DNA of 64,000 nucleotides, from contig NZ_BMFZ01000007.1 of NCBI RefSeq assembly GCF_014639435.1, positions 38,777 to 102,776 on the forward strand. The letters run 5' to 3'. This stretch comes from Hafnia psychrotolerans (GTDB taxonomy: Bacteria; Pseudomonadota; Gammaproteobacteria; Enterobacterales; Enterobacteriaceae). Positions 1-9,558 of this stretch are shown piece after piece (within the stretch, counting starts at the first letter, position 1; the number at the start of each line of letters is the position of its first letter). The notes under the pieces were generated by a model. The model did no database searches. It saw nothing but the letters and a program-made list of their open reading frames with translations, and was not told the DNA's origin. A program made the position numbers and the translations under genes.

Positions 1-812
1 TGTGGTTTATAACCCATCAGACTGGTAAAAATTAGCCACGGTTCCCGTGCATTCTTACGATACATCTTGTCCGTTCTAGGGTAACGCTGGTTGCCTTTTC
101 TGCCCGTCGCTCGCTTATGCACTGTATAAAAATGCCCCAGACAATCCCGACTAGCGTTACGTGCCAGCCGGCCAAAGCCCAGATAGGTTGGCTTCGTTGT
201 TGAAGCAATATCCCGTGCCATTTGCCACTCTTCACCACCGGTTATCTGAAAATACAGGCTTCCCCTTACGCGTCCGACAAAATGCCAGCCCAGAGAACGA
301 ATATGATGGAACCAGCTGCTGCGAAATCCGCCATCTGTCACGATGATGACCTGTTTATCTTTGCCGATAGCGGCAGCCATCTGATCAAGAAAGTCGTTCT
401 GAACGGTGGAGTTGTTCTGAAAGCGGGAGGAAATAACTTTACTCACCAGCGGGATGGCTCTGCCATCACATAGCAGGCTTGCCCGCAGCACACTGAGTTC
501 CGCTGACGGATAACCACTCCAGTCAACTGCAATGACACAAAACGGAAGACTGTGAGTCAGGCGGGAAACCAGTTGCTGATAAATGGCAGGAATATCCTTA
601 AACATCAAATCGTTGTTGAGATGCCTGTCGACACGCTTGATTTTGTGTTTAACGCGCGCTGTTCCGGGCAGAAATCTGCCGATACTGGTGAGGGAAAGAG
701 AAGCGCCGCGAGTCAATGCAACGGTCATATCTAGCAGAGCGTTTTTGCGATACTGATGTATCGAGCGGAGGGACTGACTAAAGAATCTGTGGCAAACTTG
801 AGAAGCAGGCAT
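1..812 (-). CDS. IS10-type transposase, C-terminus cut by window edge
   Basis: DDE transposase that cuts and joins the ends of its own insertion sequence. The frame is open for 270 codons from ATG 812 to the edge. It resembles Tn10/IS10 transposase as remembered: an N-terminal KHKIKRVDRHL stretch (residues 55-65), VDWSG with the first catalytic Asp at residue 97, VTDGGF with the second Asp at residue 160, the RVRG motif near 181, and KGRKNQR-like and REPW motifs near 240-260. In IS10 the catalytic residues are D97, D161 and E292; the Glu would lie off the window. No frameshift or stop is seen in the visible part, so the element may be active. Confidence 0.88.
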   Translation of the reverse strand, partial: MPASQVCHRFFSQSLRSIHQYRKNALLDMTVALTRGASLSLTSIGRFLPGTARVKHKIKRVDRHLNNDLMFKDIPAIYQQLVSRLTHSLPFCVIAVDWSGYPSAELSVLRASLLCDGRAIPLVSKVISSRFQNNSTVQNDFLDQMAAAIGKDKQVIIVTDGGFRSSWFHHIRSLGWHFVGRVRGSLYFQITGGEEWQMARDIASTTKPTYLGFGRLARNASRDCLGHFYTVHKRATGRKGNQRYPRTDKMYRKNAREPWLIFTSLMGYKP

Positions 813-870
813 AGAGGGGAGACCTTACTTTTTGGTGGAACACTAAGTAGATCACAACCTTCTATGCCTG
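806..870 (-). promoter_or_regulatory. Start-codon-sequestering hairpin of the transposase
   Basis: The minus-strand sequence CAGGCATAG (870-862) is perfectly complementary to CTATGCCTG (814-806), which contains the transposase ATG at 812. A transcript entering from outside the element would carry both arms and fold over the start codon; one starting inside, after position 862, would carry only the second arm. This is the logic known for IS10, where read-through messages are poorly translated. The pairing is seen; the function is inferred. Confidence 0.6.
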
Positions 871-928
871 TCTTTATTTATGGGGAGCCCTCAGGCCGGA
901 AGGCCCTTTTCTCGTACAGCATATCGAT

Positions 929-1525
929 TTACTGCAATTGAGCGGCGATTAGCGGCCAACGAATATCGAAATCCTGAGTTGGGCGGTATTTAAATTCCGA
1001 ACGTACAAAACGCGATAACATTCCTTCGCAGTAAGCCAATAACTGGCTTGCCAGCAAGCTTTCATCTGAGCTGTAGCCACTACCTTCGCGCATTTTCTTC
1101 TCGCGTAGCACTTGTTTCAACTGCACCTCAATGCGTTCAAACAACTGATTGATGCGCCCCTGTAAGCGATCCTGCTCAAACATTAAAGCATGTCCGGTCA
1201 TGATGCGTGTCAGGCCAGGATTGCGTTCCGCAAAGCCCAGAATGAGCAGCAGGATCAAACGAAGTCTGTTTAGTGTATCCTTCTCATCCTGCAAAATTAG
1301 GTTAATTCGAGTGATTAAACTGTCTTCGATAAATTCAATCAGGCTATCGAACATCCGCGTTTTACTGGGAAAATGACGGTAAAGTGCAGCTTCAGATACC
1401 CCAACATTAGCGGCAAGCTTTGCCGTAGTGATCCTCTGGCTGCCATCGCTGGACTGGAGCATTTGCGCTAGCGCTTGCAAAATCTCCTCACGCCGGTTCC
1501 TTTTGGTAGTTTCTTTTTCTGCCAT
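929..1525 (-). CDS. slmA: SlmA, nucleoid occlusion factor
   Basis: DNA-binding protein of the TetR fold that stops FtsZ rings assembling over the nucleoid. The 198-residue product matches the usual family length when started at ATG 1525 (MAEKETTK); a longer reading frame from 1585 adds 20 unrelated residues. The helix-turn-helix is at about residues 28-52 ([21 protein letters not shown]), followed by an all-helical ligand/FtsZ-binding domain. It is third in the coaBC-dut-slmA order, 184 bp after dut, as in E. coli. The IS10-type element ends 34 bp beyond its stop codon. Confidence 0.97.
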   Translation of the reverse strand: MAEKETTKRNRREEILQALAQMLQSSDGSQRITTAKLAANVGVSEAALYRHFPSKTRMFDSLIEFIEDSLITRINLILQDEKDTLNRLRLILLLILGFAERNPGLTRIMTGHALMFEQDRLQGRINQLFERIEVQLKQVLREKKMREGSGYSSDESLLASQLLAYCEGMLSRFVRSEFKYRPTQDFDIRWPLIAAQLQ

Positions 1526-1709
1526 GTCTGAATAGACCCTTGCTAAAAACGGCTTAAAACATAAGAGACCACACGCTTGCCGCATGAATCATAGAGATCC
1601 TGCGGCTTATTGGTTCAATACCTTCCAATTATTTGGGGTATTACAATGTGGTCTGGTCGTGATAAGGATCTGTTCAATATCGCGGGCAACGCGGTGCCTG
1701 AACAGGTTC

Positions 1710-2165
1710 TTATTGGCGTCCTGAATGGCCAAAGCCACCTTCGCCACGTTCGCTGCTTTCGAAGTCTTCGACCAGATTGAATTCGGCCTGAACGACTGGC
1801 ACAAAAACCATCTGAGCAATGCGCTCACCCGGTTCAATGATGAAAGTTGTTTTGCTACGGTTCCAGACGGAAATCATCAGTTGGCCCTGATAATCCGAGT
1901 CAATCAGACCCACCAGATTACCTAACACTACACCATGTTTATGACCAAGACCCGAACGAGGCAAAATAACTGCTGCCAGATTAGCATCACCGATATGAAT
2001 AGCCAGACCCGTTGGTAATAGGTTGGTTTCACCAGGTTTTAATTCAACGGCCGCATCAAGACAGGCACGTAAATCAAGCCCCGCAGAACCCGGTGTGGCA
2101 TAAGCCGGTAATGGGAAAGTTGAACCGATACGCGGATCGAGAATTTTAATGTCTATTTTTTTCAT
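1710..2165 (-). CDS. dut: Dut, deoxyuridine 5'-triphosphate nucleotidohydrolase
   Basis: dUTPase hydrolyses dUTP to dUMP and pyrophosphate, keeping uracil out of DNA and supplying dUMP for dTMP synthesis. The product has 151 residues, the standard bacterial trimeric length. Family motifs are visible: AGLDLRA near the N-terminus, PRSGLG and GLIDSDYQG in the middle, and the flexible C-terminal arm [10 protein letters not shown], which closes over the active site. Start ATG 2165 is chosen because the protein begins MKKIDIKI as in other enterobacteria. It overlaps the end of coaBC by 20 bp, so the two are translated from one message. Confidence 0.97.
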   Translation of the reverse strand: MKKIDIKILDPRIGSTFPLPAYATPGSAGLDLRACLDAAVELKPGETNLLPTGLAIHIGDANLAAVILPRSGLGHKHGVVLGNLVGLIDSDYQGQLMISVWNRSKTTFIIEPGERIAQMVFVPVVQAEFNLVEDFESSERGEGGFGHSGRQ

Positions 2166-3360
2166 CATAACGGCTGACAATCTCATCGAGTAAACGTTGG
2201 CCAAGGAGAGTTTTATCACTCAGGGGTAAAACGGTCTCTCCTTCCTGCCAAAAAAGTTGCAAAGCATTGGTATCACTGTTGAAACCATGCCCCGCAATGG
2301 AAACGTCGTTGGCGCAAATTAGGTCCAGATTTTTACGAACCCGTTTTTGCCGTGCATATTCTTCCACATTCTGGGTTTCTGCGGCAAACCCTACAACATA
2401 AGGACGGTGGCTTTTCATTGCACCAACGCCGGCAACAATATCGGGGTTTTTCACCAATTTTAGTGTGATCTCATCGCCTTGTTTTTTGATTTTTTCATCT
2501 GCGATGACCTCAGCACGATAATCAGCAACCGCCGCGCAGGAGATGAAAATGTGCTGAGACATGATGCTGGATTGCACCTCGCGTTGCATGTCGAGTGCGC
2601 TCTCCACATCTACCCGAGTGACGTTGGCTGGCGTCGGTTGTGTTACCGGTCCTGCAATTAACGTGACGTGAGCGCCCCTGGCTGCGGCCGCTTTGGCGAT
2701 AGAAAATCCCATTTTTCCTGAACTGTGGTTTGTGATGAACCTTACTGGATCCAGTGCTTCGCGGGTTGGGCCTGCGGTGATCATGATATTCAGGTGGGTC
2801 AGATCTTTGCACGCGGAAAAATGTTCATTCGCCATTTCGACAATCACTAAAGGGTCAAGCATGCGGCCCGGTCCGATATCGCCACAGGCTTGGCTGCCGC
2901 TATCCGGTCCCCATAGTAACGTGCCGCGTTGGGCCAGGCGGTGCAGGTTCTCCTGCGTAGCAGCAGTCCGGTACATTTGTTGGTTCATGGCGGGAACGGC
3001 GGCTATGGGCGCGGCCGTCGCCAGACAGACAGTTGTCAGCAGATCGTTGGCCATACCCGCGGCTAGGCGGGCAAGTAAATCCGCTGTTGCTGGCGCAATC
3101 AGGACCAGATCGGCCCATTTACCTAACTCAATGTGTCCCATGGCCGCTTCGGCCGCAGGGTCAAGCAGGTCATCGGACACTGGATACCCGGACACTGCCT
3201 GCAAGCTGAGCGGCGTGATAAACGATTTAGCTGCAGCCGTCATGACCACGCGCACGTCAGCGCCTCTGTCGCGCAAGCGGCGTACCAACTCAGGTGCTTT
3301 ATAAGCAGCGATACCGCCGCTAACACCGAGCACAATATGTTTGCCGGAGATCCCCGTCAT
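2146..3360 (-). CDS. coaBC: CoaBC, bifunctional phosphopantothenoylcysteine synthetase/decarboxylase
   Basis: Makes 4'-phosphopantetheine for coenzyme A in two steps. The N-terminal half is the flavin-dependent decarboxylase CoaC ([10 protein letters not shown] near residue 10, and PAMNQQMY at about 120). The C-terminal half is the CTP-dependent ligase CoaB, beginning near [17 protein letters not shown] and containing the KMKKNPDI-like region KLVKNPDI and [10 protein letters not shown]. Length from ATG 3360 is 404 residues, as usual; an ATG directly before it (3363) is equally possible. It overlaps dut. The upstream gene radC is divergent, so the promoter lies between 3360 and 3543. Confidence 0.96.
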   Translation of the reverse strand: MTGISGKHIVLGVSGGIAAYKAPELVRRLRDRGADVRVVMTAAAKSFITPLSLQAVSGYPVSDDLLDPAAEAAMGHIELGKWADLVLIAPATADLLARLAAGMANDLLTTVCLATAAPIAAVPAMNQQMYRTAATQENLHRLAQRGTLLWGPDSGSQACGDIGPGRMLDPLVIVEMANEHFSACKDLTHLNIMITAGPTREALDPVRFITNHSSGKMGFSIAKAAAARGAHVTLIAGPVTQPTPANVTRVDVESALDMQREVQSSIMSQHIFISCAAVADYRAEVIADEKIKKQGDEITLKLVKNPDIVAGVGAMKSHRPYVVGFAAETQNVEEYARQKRVRKNLDLICANDVSIAGHGFNSDTNALQLFWQEGETVLPLSDKTLLGQRLLDEIVSRYDEKNRH

Positions 3361-3542
3361 CATGATTGTCCGATTCCAAGCAGAAAGAAGCGACATTTTA
3401 GCATAACGCCGATTGATGACAGCATCTGGTGCCGCTTGATGGTGGATAATTAATTATTTGCGCGATGCCTCGCAAGGTAGAAAAAACGATAAATGTAGAT
3501 GTAGCAGGGTGTGGCAGTATGTTGTCGCAACAAGGAGAGCGC

Positions 3543-4223
3543 GTGAAAAAGAATAAGGATATCTGGCAAGGAGAACTTGCTCCAAGAGAGAAATTACTGA
3601 AATTGGGTGCCGGAGCATTATCAGACACTGAGTTACTCGCTATTTTCTTACGCACGGGAGGGGTAGGTGTCAATGTGATGAAACTGGCTAAAAGCATGAT
3701 CGAGCACTTTGGCTCACTGCACCATCTCATGTTGGCGGAGTTCAAAGAGGTGAATGCCATTAAAGGTCTTGGCCTGGCGAAGTATGTGCAGTTATCTGCT
3801 GTGTCAGAACTATCACGGCGGTGTCATGCCAGCCATATTTCCAGTGAAAGTGCGCTGTTAAATCCGCTAATCCTCCAACAATACCTGCAAAATATTCTCG
3901 CTTACCGTGAAAGAGAGGTGTTTTTGGTACTTTTTCTCGACAATCAACATCGCGCTATTCGCCATGAGGAGATGTTTACTGGTACCATTAGCAGCGTAGA
4001 AATTCATCCTCGCGAAATTGTTCGCGAGGCGCTGAAGGTTAATGCGGCAGCTATCATTCTGGCGCATAATCACCCGTCCGGTGTTGCTGAACCCAGCGCA
4101 ATGGACATTCGGGTGACCGAACAGATAATAAAAGCCTGTCAACTGTTGGGTATTCGTGTACTTGACCATTTGGTCATAGGTCACGGAGAAACGGTCTCTT
4201 TTGCCGAGCGCGGTTGGATTTAG
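3543..4223 (+). CDS. radC: RadC family protein (JAB/MPN-type)
   Basis: Predicted metal-dependent JAB1/MPN-like protein of unknown cellular role; the old DNA-repair assignment is not supported for the family. The N-terminal helix-hairpin-helix region (about residues 45-75) is followed by the JAMM-like core with HPREIVREA, the metal-site motif [14 protein letters not shown] and a closing DH in [11 protein letters not shown] 3543 is taken as the start because an AAGGAG Shine-Dalgarno lies 5 nt upstream and the 226-residue product then has the usual length; an upstream ATG at 3465 would add 26 unrelated residues. It lies divergent to coaBC and ahead of rpmB. Confidence 0.92.
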   Translation: MKKNKDIWQGELAPREKLLKLGAGALSDTELLAIFLRTGGVGVNVMKLAKSMIEHFGSLHHLMLAEFKEVNAIKGLGLAKYVQLSAVSELSRRCHASHISSESALLNPLILQQYLQNILAYREREVFLVLFLDNQHRAIRHEEMFTGTISSVEIHPREIVREALKVNAAAIILAHNHPSGVAEPSAMDIRVTEQIIKACQLLGIRVLDHLVIGHGETVSFAERGWI

Positions 4224-4233
4224 ACTTCTTTTT

Positions 4234-4255
4234 TAAAGATCCTTAAGGATCTTTA
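4234..4255. repeat. Perfect 22-bp palindrome after radC
   Basis: TAAAGATCC-TTAA-GGATCTTTA, eleven bases downstream of the radC stop codon. It contains two GATC (Dam) sites and lies 13 bp before the rpmB promoter -35 box. No run of T follows on either strand, so it is not a clear intrinsic terminator. Confidence 0.6.
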
Positions 4256-4267
4256 GTTGTTCGGGAC

Positions 4268-4296
4268 TTGAGCACTTACGCTACAGAGCGTATACT
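4268..4296 (+). promoter_or_regulatory. Sigma-70 promoter of rpmB-rpmG
   Basis: TTGAGC (4268-4273) and TATACT (4291-4296) are separated by 17 bp, near-consensus for sigma 70. The predicted start near 4303 gives a leader of about 190 nt before rpmB, holding a hairpin (ACGCCA 4297-4302 with TGGCGT 4322-4327) and the inverted-repeat element that follows. Confidence 0.75.
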
Positions 4297-4329
4297 ACGC
4301 CACCTTTGAGAATCTTGGGTTTGGCGTTA

Positions 4330-4423
4330 AGAGCCTATCTCAGCAGGTTTCATACCTGATGATTTGGTTTTTTACCTGACGACAGTGAGTCGGTTCTCAG
4401 TGGAGTTTGCTGAGATGGGCTCT
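4330..4423. repeat. 94-bp element with 16-bp inverted ends in the rpmB leader
   Basis: AGAGCCTATCTCAGCA (4330-4345) pairs with TGCTGAGATGGGCTCT (4408-4423), with one T/G wobble. The interior carries a smaller CAGGT/ACCTG stem (4344-4358). It could be a MITE-like repeat, an insertion-sequence remnant, or a structured leader of the ribosomal protein message. No clear target duplication is seen at its edges. Confidence 0.6.
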
Positions 4424-4433
4424 AAAAGCCTGA

Positions 4434-4727
<294 letters not shown>

Positions 4728-4735
4728 GGAACTGA

Positions 4736-4906
<171 letters not shown>

Positions 4907-4922
4907 TTTTAGTGGATTAATA

Positions 4923-4946
4923 AAACCCGGCTTCGGCCGGGTTTTT
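4923..4946 (+). terminator. Intrinsic terminator after rpmG
   Basis: AAACCCGGC, loop TTCG, GCCGGG, then a run of six T. The UUCG-type tetraloop makes it very stable. It separates the ribosomal protein genes from mutM, although some read-through into mutM is likely as in E. coli. Confidence 0.93.
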
Positions 4947-5031
4947 TATTGCCTGATTTCTGAGTATCCGTATTCTTAAGTATTGTTACGGCTACGCTGT
5001 GTGCTTTTCATGATTTTCTGTAGGAGAAACT

Positions 5032-5841
5032 ATGCCCGAATTGCCTGAGGTAGAAACCAGCCGAAGAGGTATCGAGCCTTACCTGGCCGGACATACTATT
5101 GTTCATGCCATCGTGCGTAATTCCCGCCTGCGCTGGCCGGTTTCACAAGAAATCCTTGCCCTGAGTGATCAGTTGGTGATCAGCGTTCAGCGTCGGGCGA
5201 AGTATCTGCTGGTGGAGTTAAACACTGGGTGGATAATTATTCATCTCGGGATGTCAGGCAGTTTACGGATGTTGCGAGAAGAGACCGAAGCTGGAAAACA
5301 TGATCACGTCGATTTAGTCATGGAAAGCGGCTATGTGCTGCGTTATACCGATCCACGTCGGTTTGGTGCGTGGTTGTGGTGTGAGGATTTAGCGACAAGT
5401 AGTGTGCTGGCACATCTTGGCCCAGAACCGTTGAGTGAGGACTTTTCTGCCGATTATTTGTTTGAGAAATCACGCAACAAGAAATCACCGGTCAAACCCT
5501 GGTTGATGGACAACAAAATCGTGGTAGGGGTGGGAAATATCTATGCCAGTGAATCACTGTTTGTTGCCGGGATATCCCCCTCAAGACCCATCAACCAACT
5601 GACACACGACGACGTTGCACTGCTGGTCGCGACCATCAAAGCCGTACTCTTGCGCTCTATCGAGCAGGGAGGCACCACGCTGCGTGATTTCCTTCAGTCT
5701 GATGGTAAACCAGGTTACTTTGCGCAAGAGTTACAGGTTTATGGCCGAGCCGGGGAGCCTTGTCGGGTCTGCGGAACGCCGATCCTGAGTCAAAAACAGG
5801 CCCAGCGAACCACTTTCTTCTGCCCTAAGTGCCAGAGATGA
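5032..5841 (+). CDS. mutM: MutM (Fpg), formamidopyrimidine-DNA glycosylase
   Basis: Base-excision repair enzyme that removes 8-oxoguanine and ring-opened purines and cuts the strand by beta/delta-elimination. The mature N-terminus PELPEVE supplies the catalytic proline (P2) and E3. The helix-two-turn-helix region includes NIYASESLF, and the C-terminal zinc finger has four cysteines in the pattern C-x2-C-x16-C-x2-C (CRVC near residue 244, CPKC near 264). Length is 269 residues, as usual. It converges with coaD, 12 bp away. Confidence 0.97.
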   Translation: MPELPEVETSRRGIEPYLAGHTIVHAIVRNSRLRWPVSQEILALSDQLVISVQRRAKYLLVELNTGWIIIHLGMSGSLRMLREETEAGKHDHVDLVMESGYVLRYTDPRRFGAWLWCEDLATSSVLAHLGPEPLSEDFSADYLFEKSRNKKSPVKPWLMDNKIVVGVGNIYASESLFVAGISPSRPINQLTHDDVALLVATIKAVLLRSIEQGGTTLRDFLQSDGKPGYFAQELQVYGRAGEPCRVCGTPILSQKQAQRTTFFCPKCQR

Positions 5842-5853
5842 GTGCGCGCAACG

Positions 5854-6345
<492 letters not shown>

Positions 6346-7116
6346 TCACTTCTGCAGTTGATGACTCAGCGCCCACAGGGCGGCATATTTGTTAAAGGTA
6401 TATTGCGCGTTGACCCCAGCCAGAATCAAACCTTGTTTCCCGTCCAGAAAACCTGTCCGTAGTATCCACGTTTTGAAAAAAGCACCCAGGGTATGGCTGA
6501 TGATGGAGAAGAAGCTGCAATAGCGGCCTTGTTGATGGCGCTGCTTTGCCCAGGCTTCGGCGTAACTAAGTTGTTTACGCTGGAAATCAAAGAAGTTACG
6601 ACAAGTAAGATGCAACAGGTCGCCTTTAAGTGGCACGATATCAGCGTTGCCAATAGCCAATGATTCATGGACCAGATCGTCGTTATAGCGGAAATGCTTC
6701 GCGCAGTATAAACGGTTTACACGATCAGGATACCAGCCACTGTGGCGCATAAACCGCCCAAGAAACAGATTAAGTCTGCCCAAGCTATATACTTGGTTTT
6801 TATCTACATTTTGCAATACTGATTCGATGGATTGGCGAAGTTCAGGTGAGACGCGCTCATCAGCATCGATCATCAAAATAACATCACCCGTCGCATAGCG
6901 CTGAGCCAGTTGGCGCTGTTTACCAAAACCTTGCCAGTCGGTATTTTGATAGAATTTCGCACCGAACTGCCGCGTGATCTCTTCTGTTGCATCGGTGCTG
7001 CCTGAATCAAGTACGATAATCTCATCTGCCCAAGAGACCGAACTCAGACAGTCGGTCAGTAGCTCTGCTTCATTCCGGACGATAAGCACGACTGAAAGGC
7101 ATTTTTTATCCGTCAT
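6346..7116 (-). CDS. waaE: WaaE, LPS inner-core beta-1,4-glucosyltransferase (GT2)
   Basis: Family 2 glycosyltransferase. In Klebsiella and Serratia the gene at this position, between waaA and coaD, adds glucose to heptose I of the LPS inner core. The GT-A fold signatures are seen: [13 protein letters not shown] at the N-terminus, [10 protein letters not shown], and the DxD-like MIDADERVS at about residues 80-88. ATG 7116 overlaps the waaA TGA by one base; a GTG immediately before it (7119) could also serve. 256 residues. The function is assigned by position and family. Confidence 0.88.
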   Translation of the reverse strand: MTDKKCLSVVLIVRNEAELLTDCLSSVSWADEIIVLDSGSTDATEEITRQFGAKFYQNTDWQGFGKQRQLAQRYATGDVILMIDADERVSPELRQSIESVLQNVDKNQVYSLGRLNLFLGRFMRHSGWYPDRVNRLYCAKHFRYNDDLVHESLAIGNADIVPLKGDLLHLTCRNFFDFQRKQLSYAEAWAKQRHQQGRYCSFFSIISHTLGAFFKTWILRTGFLDGKQGLILAGVNAQYTFNKYAALWALSHQLQK

Positions 7117-8393
7117 CACTGGCTCCGTTGCGGCAAGTAAGGTTCCAGCAAATGCAGGAGGCGCTGCAACGCCCCTTGATTCTGACGAAGAACTTCAACG
7201 GCATGGCGGCCATAATAGAGTCGGTAATCTTCGTCAGTCAGCAAGGTGGAAATTTCTTTCACTAGCGACGCGGTATCAGTGACAGTGATCAGGCCATCGG
7301 CCTGCGCAAGTTTGGCGCAAATATCTTTAAAGTTAATGGTATGGGGGCCCATCAGCACGGGAATAGCATGGGCAGCGGCCTCAAGCGGATTATGTCCCCC
7401 GCGTTCAACCAAGCTTCCGCCAACAAATGCCAGGTCGGCAATGCCATACAGCAGCATTAACTCGCCCATAGTGTCGCCGATAACAACCTGCGTCGAAGCC
7501 GAAGGGATTTCACTCGTGCTGCGTTGAATGAAGGTGAGACCGGCTTTTTGCGTTAACTCACGTGCAACAGAAAAGCGTTCCGGGTGACGCGGCACCAGAA
7601 TCAGCAATAAATTAGGGTGGGTCCTCAGCAACATTTTATGAGCTTCGAGAAGCAATGTCTCTTCACCATCGTGCGTGCTGGTTGCAATCCATACCTGGCG
7701 TCGCGACGCCCACTGGCTGCGAAGGGCAATGGCTTTTGCCGCCAGCTCAGGCGTGACTGAGATATCAAATTTCAGACTACCGGTGACCGCCAGTTGGTTG
7801 CGTTTAAGACCGAGCGCAATGAAACGGGCGCCATCTTCTTCATTCTGAGCGGCGATCAACGTGATGCGTTGTAAAATTTTACGAATGAACTCACCAAGCT
7901 TTTTATACCCTTTGGCCGAGCGTTCAGACAGGCGCGCATTGGCGATCACTAAAGGAATTTTACGGTTATGTAACGCGATGATCAGATTAGGCCACAGCTC
8001 GGTTTCCATAATGATAACCAGCTTAGGGTTAACTTCATCGAGAAATCGGTTGACCGAACCGACCAGGTCATAAGGGAGATAGACATGGTGTACGTCTTTG
8101 CCGAAAGCTGACTGAACGCGTTCAGAACCCGTGGGGGTCATGGTTGTTACGGTGATGGGTAAATAAGGGTAGCGATGGCGAAGTGCACGAACCAGAGGAA
8201 TTGCTGCCAATGTTTCGCCAACTGAAACGGAGTGCAGCATGATTCCGCCTGGAACGACCTTGCCTTTACAGAAGCCATAGCGCTCTGCCCAGCGTTTACG
8301 ATAGGCTGGTGACTTTCGGCTACGCAAAAGTAAACGGATCCAGATGAGAGGCTGGATAAGGTAAACTAATACCTGATATAAACGCAGTAACAT
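7116..8393 (-). CDS. waaA: WaaA (KdtA), 3-deoxy-D-manno-octulosonic acid transferase
   Basis: Transfers Kdo from CMP-Kdo to lipid IVA, an essential early step of LPS synthesis at the inner face of the cytoplasmic membrane. 425 residues, the normal length. A membrane-anchoring hydrophobic N-terminus (residues 5-22) is followed by the acceptor domain with SVGET and the METELWPNL motif (around residue 125), and a GT-B domain ending in [18 protein letters not shown]. First gene of the waaA-waaE-coaD run. The orphan GT9 gene upstream is divergent. Confidence 0.97.
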   Translation of the reverse strand: MLLRLYQVLVYLIQPLIWIRLLLRSRKSPAYRKRWAERYGFCKGKVVPGGIMLHSVSVGETLAAIPLVRALRHRYPYLPITVTTMTPTGSERVQSAFGKDVHHVYLPYDLVGSVNRFLDEVNPKLVIIMETELWPNLIIALHNRKIPLVIANARLSERSAKGYKKLGEFIRKILQRITLIAAQNEEDGARFIALGLKRNQLAVTGSLKFDISVTPELAAKAIALRSQWASRRQVWIATSTHDGEETLLLEAHKMLLRTHPNLLLILVPRHPERFSVARELTQKAGLTFIQRSTSEIPSASTQVVIGDTMGELMLLYGIADLAFVGGSLVERGGHNPLEAAAHAIPVLMGPHTINFKDICAKLAQADGLITVTDTASLVKEISTLLTDEDYRLYYGRHAVEVLRQNQGALQRLLHLLEPYLPQRSQ

Positions 8394-8516
8394 GCTTTAA
8401 AATTCATTTATATGGGGTATCAGGAATAGTATCATAGCTAAGGGTGAAAGGCGCTAACCTTGCGCGATTTCGACGTTCGATAAGGGCATAATGATGATAT
8501 CGTCAACGGGAATAGA

Positions 8517-9530
8517 ATGAAAAACATACTGATTATTCGGCGGGATAATATTGGTGATTTAGTTTGTACTACGCCATTGATTGAAGGTGTGAAAAAAGCC
8601 TATCCGATGGCAAATGTTTATCTGCTTATTAATTCAGTGAGTCAGGATGTCATTAAGAATAACCCTTATATTTATCGAACGTATGTCTATAGGAAAGCTA
8701 AGCATCGCGCGAAAAATCAAACAGCACTGGGTGTCTATCTTGAGCGTGCCGCCATATTCCTCAAACTACGGTCTATTCACTTTGACGCGGTAATTTTGGC
8801 GAACCCAACGCCTTGTAAATACAGTTTGAGAATGGCTAAAATGGCCGGAGTTAAAAATATCATCGGCGCTGCTTCAGGTATTAAAGGGATCACGTCTGCT
8901 TATACTGAGGCCGATTTCTCCGGTAAGCATCAGGTCGAAAAAACCTTTAGTTACTTGAAATCAATTAGTCACGAGAATATATCCATTCCTGACGTTAACG
9001 TTTTCCCTACCAATGAAGAAATTCTGACCGCAAAACATAAGCGTGAAAAGTTATTAACTAATTGTGATTATATCTTTGGGGTGCACATTAGTAGTCGCAG
9101 CCCTAAAAGACGTTGGTCAGTAGAGAATTACGCCGAAATTATTCGCAGAATGACCGCTGAAAACCGTTGCGGAGTTTTGATTTTTTGGTCACCTCAAGGA
9201 ACTCTATCACCTGATGATATTGGTGATCTGGCGCGTGCTCAACAGTTAAAAGCGTTATGTGAAAGTGATCGTGTCGCTTTATATCCTACGGGATCTGTTC
9301 GTGAGCTTATCGGTGGTTTTGAACAATGCAGCACCATACTTTGTAGTGATGGCGGGCAAATGCATCTGGCTTCGGCATTACATAAAAAATTGGTGGTATT
9401 TTTCGGTGATACCGACAAAGAGGCTTGGCATCCGTGGTCAGGGGAATACCGGATATTGCAGACCCCAACAGGGGAATGTATGGACATTACTATTGATGAA
9501 GCCTGGCAGTCCTTATCAGAAATAAAATAA
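8517..9530 (+). CDS. Glycosyltransferase family 9 (heptosyltransferase-like)
   Basis: A 337-residue GT-B enzyme related to WaaF/WaaC/WaaQ. The N-terminal signature NILIIRRDNIGDLVCTTPL and the C-terminal donor motif CSDGGQMHLASALHKK (near residue 277) match ADP-heptose transferases. The acceptor and linkage cannot be told. The gene stands alone on the plus strand between divergent waaA and convergent wabH and is AT-richer than waaA, as is common for variable core genes. It ends at a bidirectional terminator. Probably an outer-core or additional heptose transferase. Confidence 0.75.
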   Translation: MKNILIIRRDNIGDLVCTTPLIEGVKKAYPMANVYLLINSVSQDVIKNNPYIYRTYVYRKAKHRAKNQTALGVYLERAAIFLKLRSIHFDAVILANPTPCKYSLRMAKMAGVKNIIGAASGIKGITSAYTEADFSGKHQVEKTFSYLKSISHENISIPDVNVFPTNEEILTAKHKREKLLTNCDYIFGVHISSRSPKRRWSVENYAEIIRRMTAENRCGVLIFWSPQGTLSPDDIGDLARAQQLKALCESDRVALYPTGSVRELIGGFEQCSTILCSDGGQMHLASALHKKLVVFFGDTDKEAWHPWSGEYRILQTPTGECMDITIDEAWQSLSEIK

Positions 9531-9533
9531 ATA

Positions 9534-9557
9534 AAAGGCGGATTAACCGCCCTTTTT
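9534..9557. terminator. Bidirectional terminator between the GT9 gene and wabH
   Basis: AAAAGGCGG, loop ATTAA, CCGCC followed by C and five T. The preceding A run gives a T run on the minus strand. It lies between the converging 3' ends of the GT9 gene and the wabH-like gene and can serve both. Confidence 0.85.
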
Positions 9558-9558
9558 A

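Larger units (their letters stand above)
1..894 (-). mobile_element. IS4-family (IS10-group) insertion sequence, partial
   Basis: The right part of an insertion sequence; the rest lies beyond the left edge. Its outer end is placed at 894 because the minus strand reads CTGAGGGCTCCCC followed by ATAA, close to the IS10 terminus as I remember it (CTGAGAGATCCCC). The transposase starts 82 nt inside this end, as expected for the group. The element sits directly downstream of slmA, where E. coli has the convergent pyrE gene. The target duplication and the second end cannot be seen. The end position is an inference from a partial match. Confidence 0.8.

Noticed and set aside
893-912. GGCC-GGAA-GGCC followed by TTTT, as a terminator for a gene converging on slmA
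   Set aside because: The first G appears to be the last base of the insertion sequence, so the stem spans the junction and is short; chance is more likely.
2693-3304. 203-codon frame opposite coaBC
   Set aside because: It lies wholly antisense to a well-conserved gene and reads as Ser/Arg/Ala-rich shadow sequence.
4234-4255. The GATC-containing palindrome as a radC terminator
   Set aside because: No T run follows the stem on the radC strand; kept only as a palindrome.
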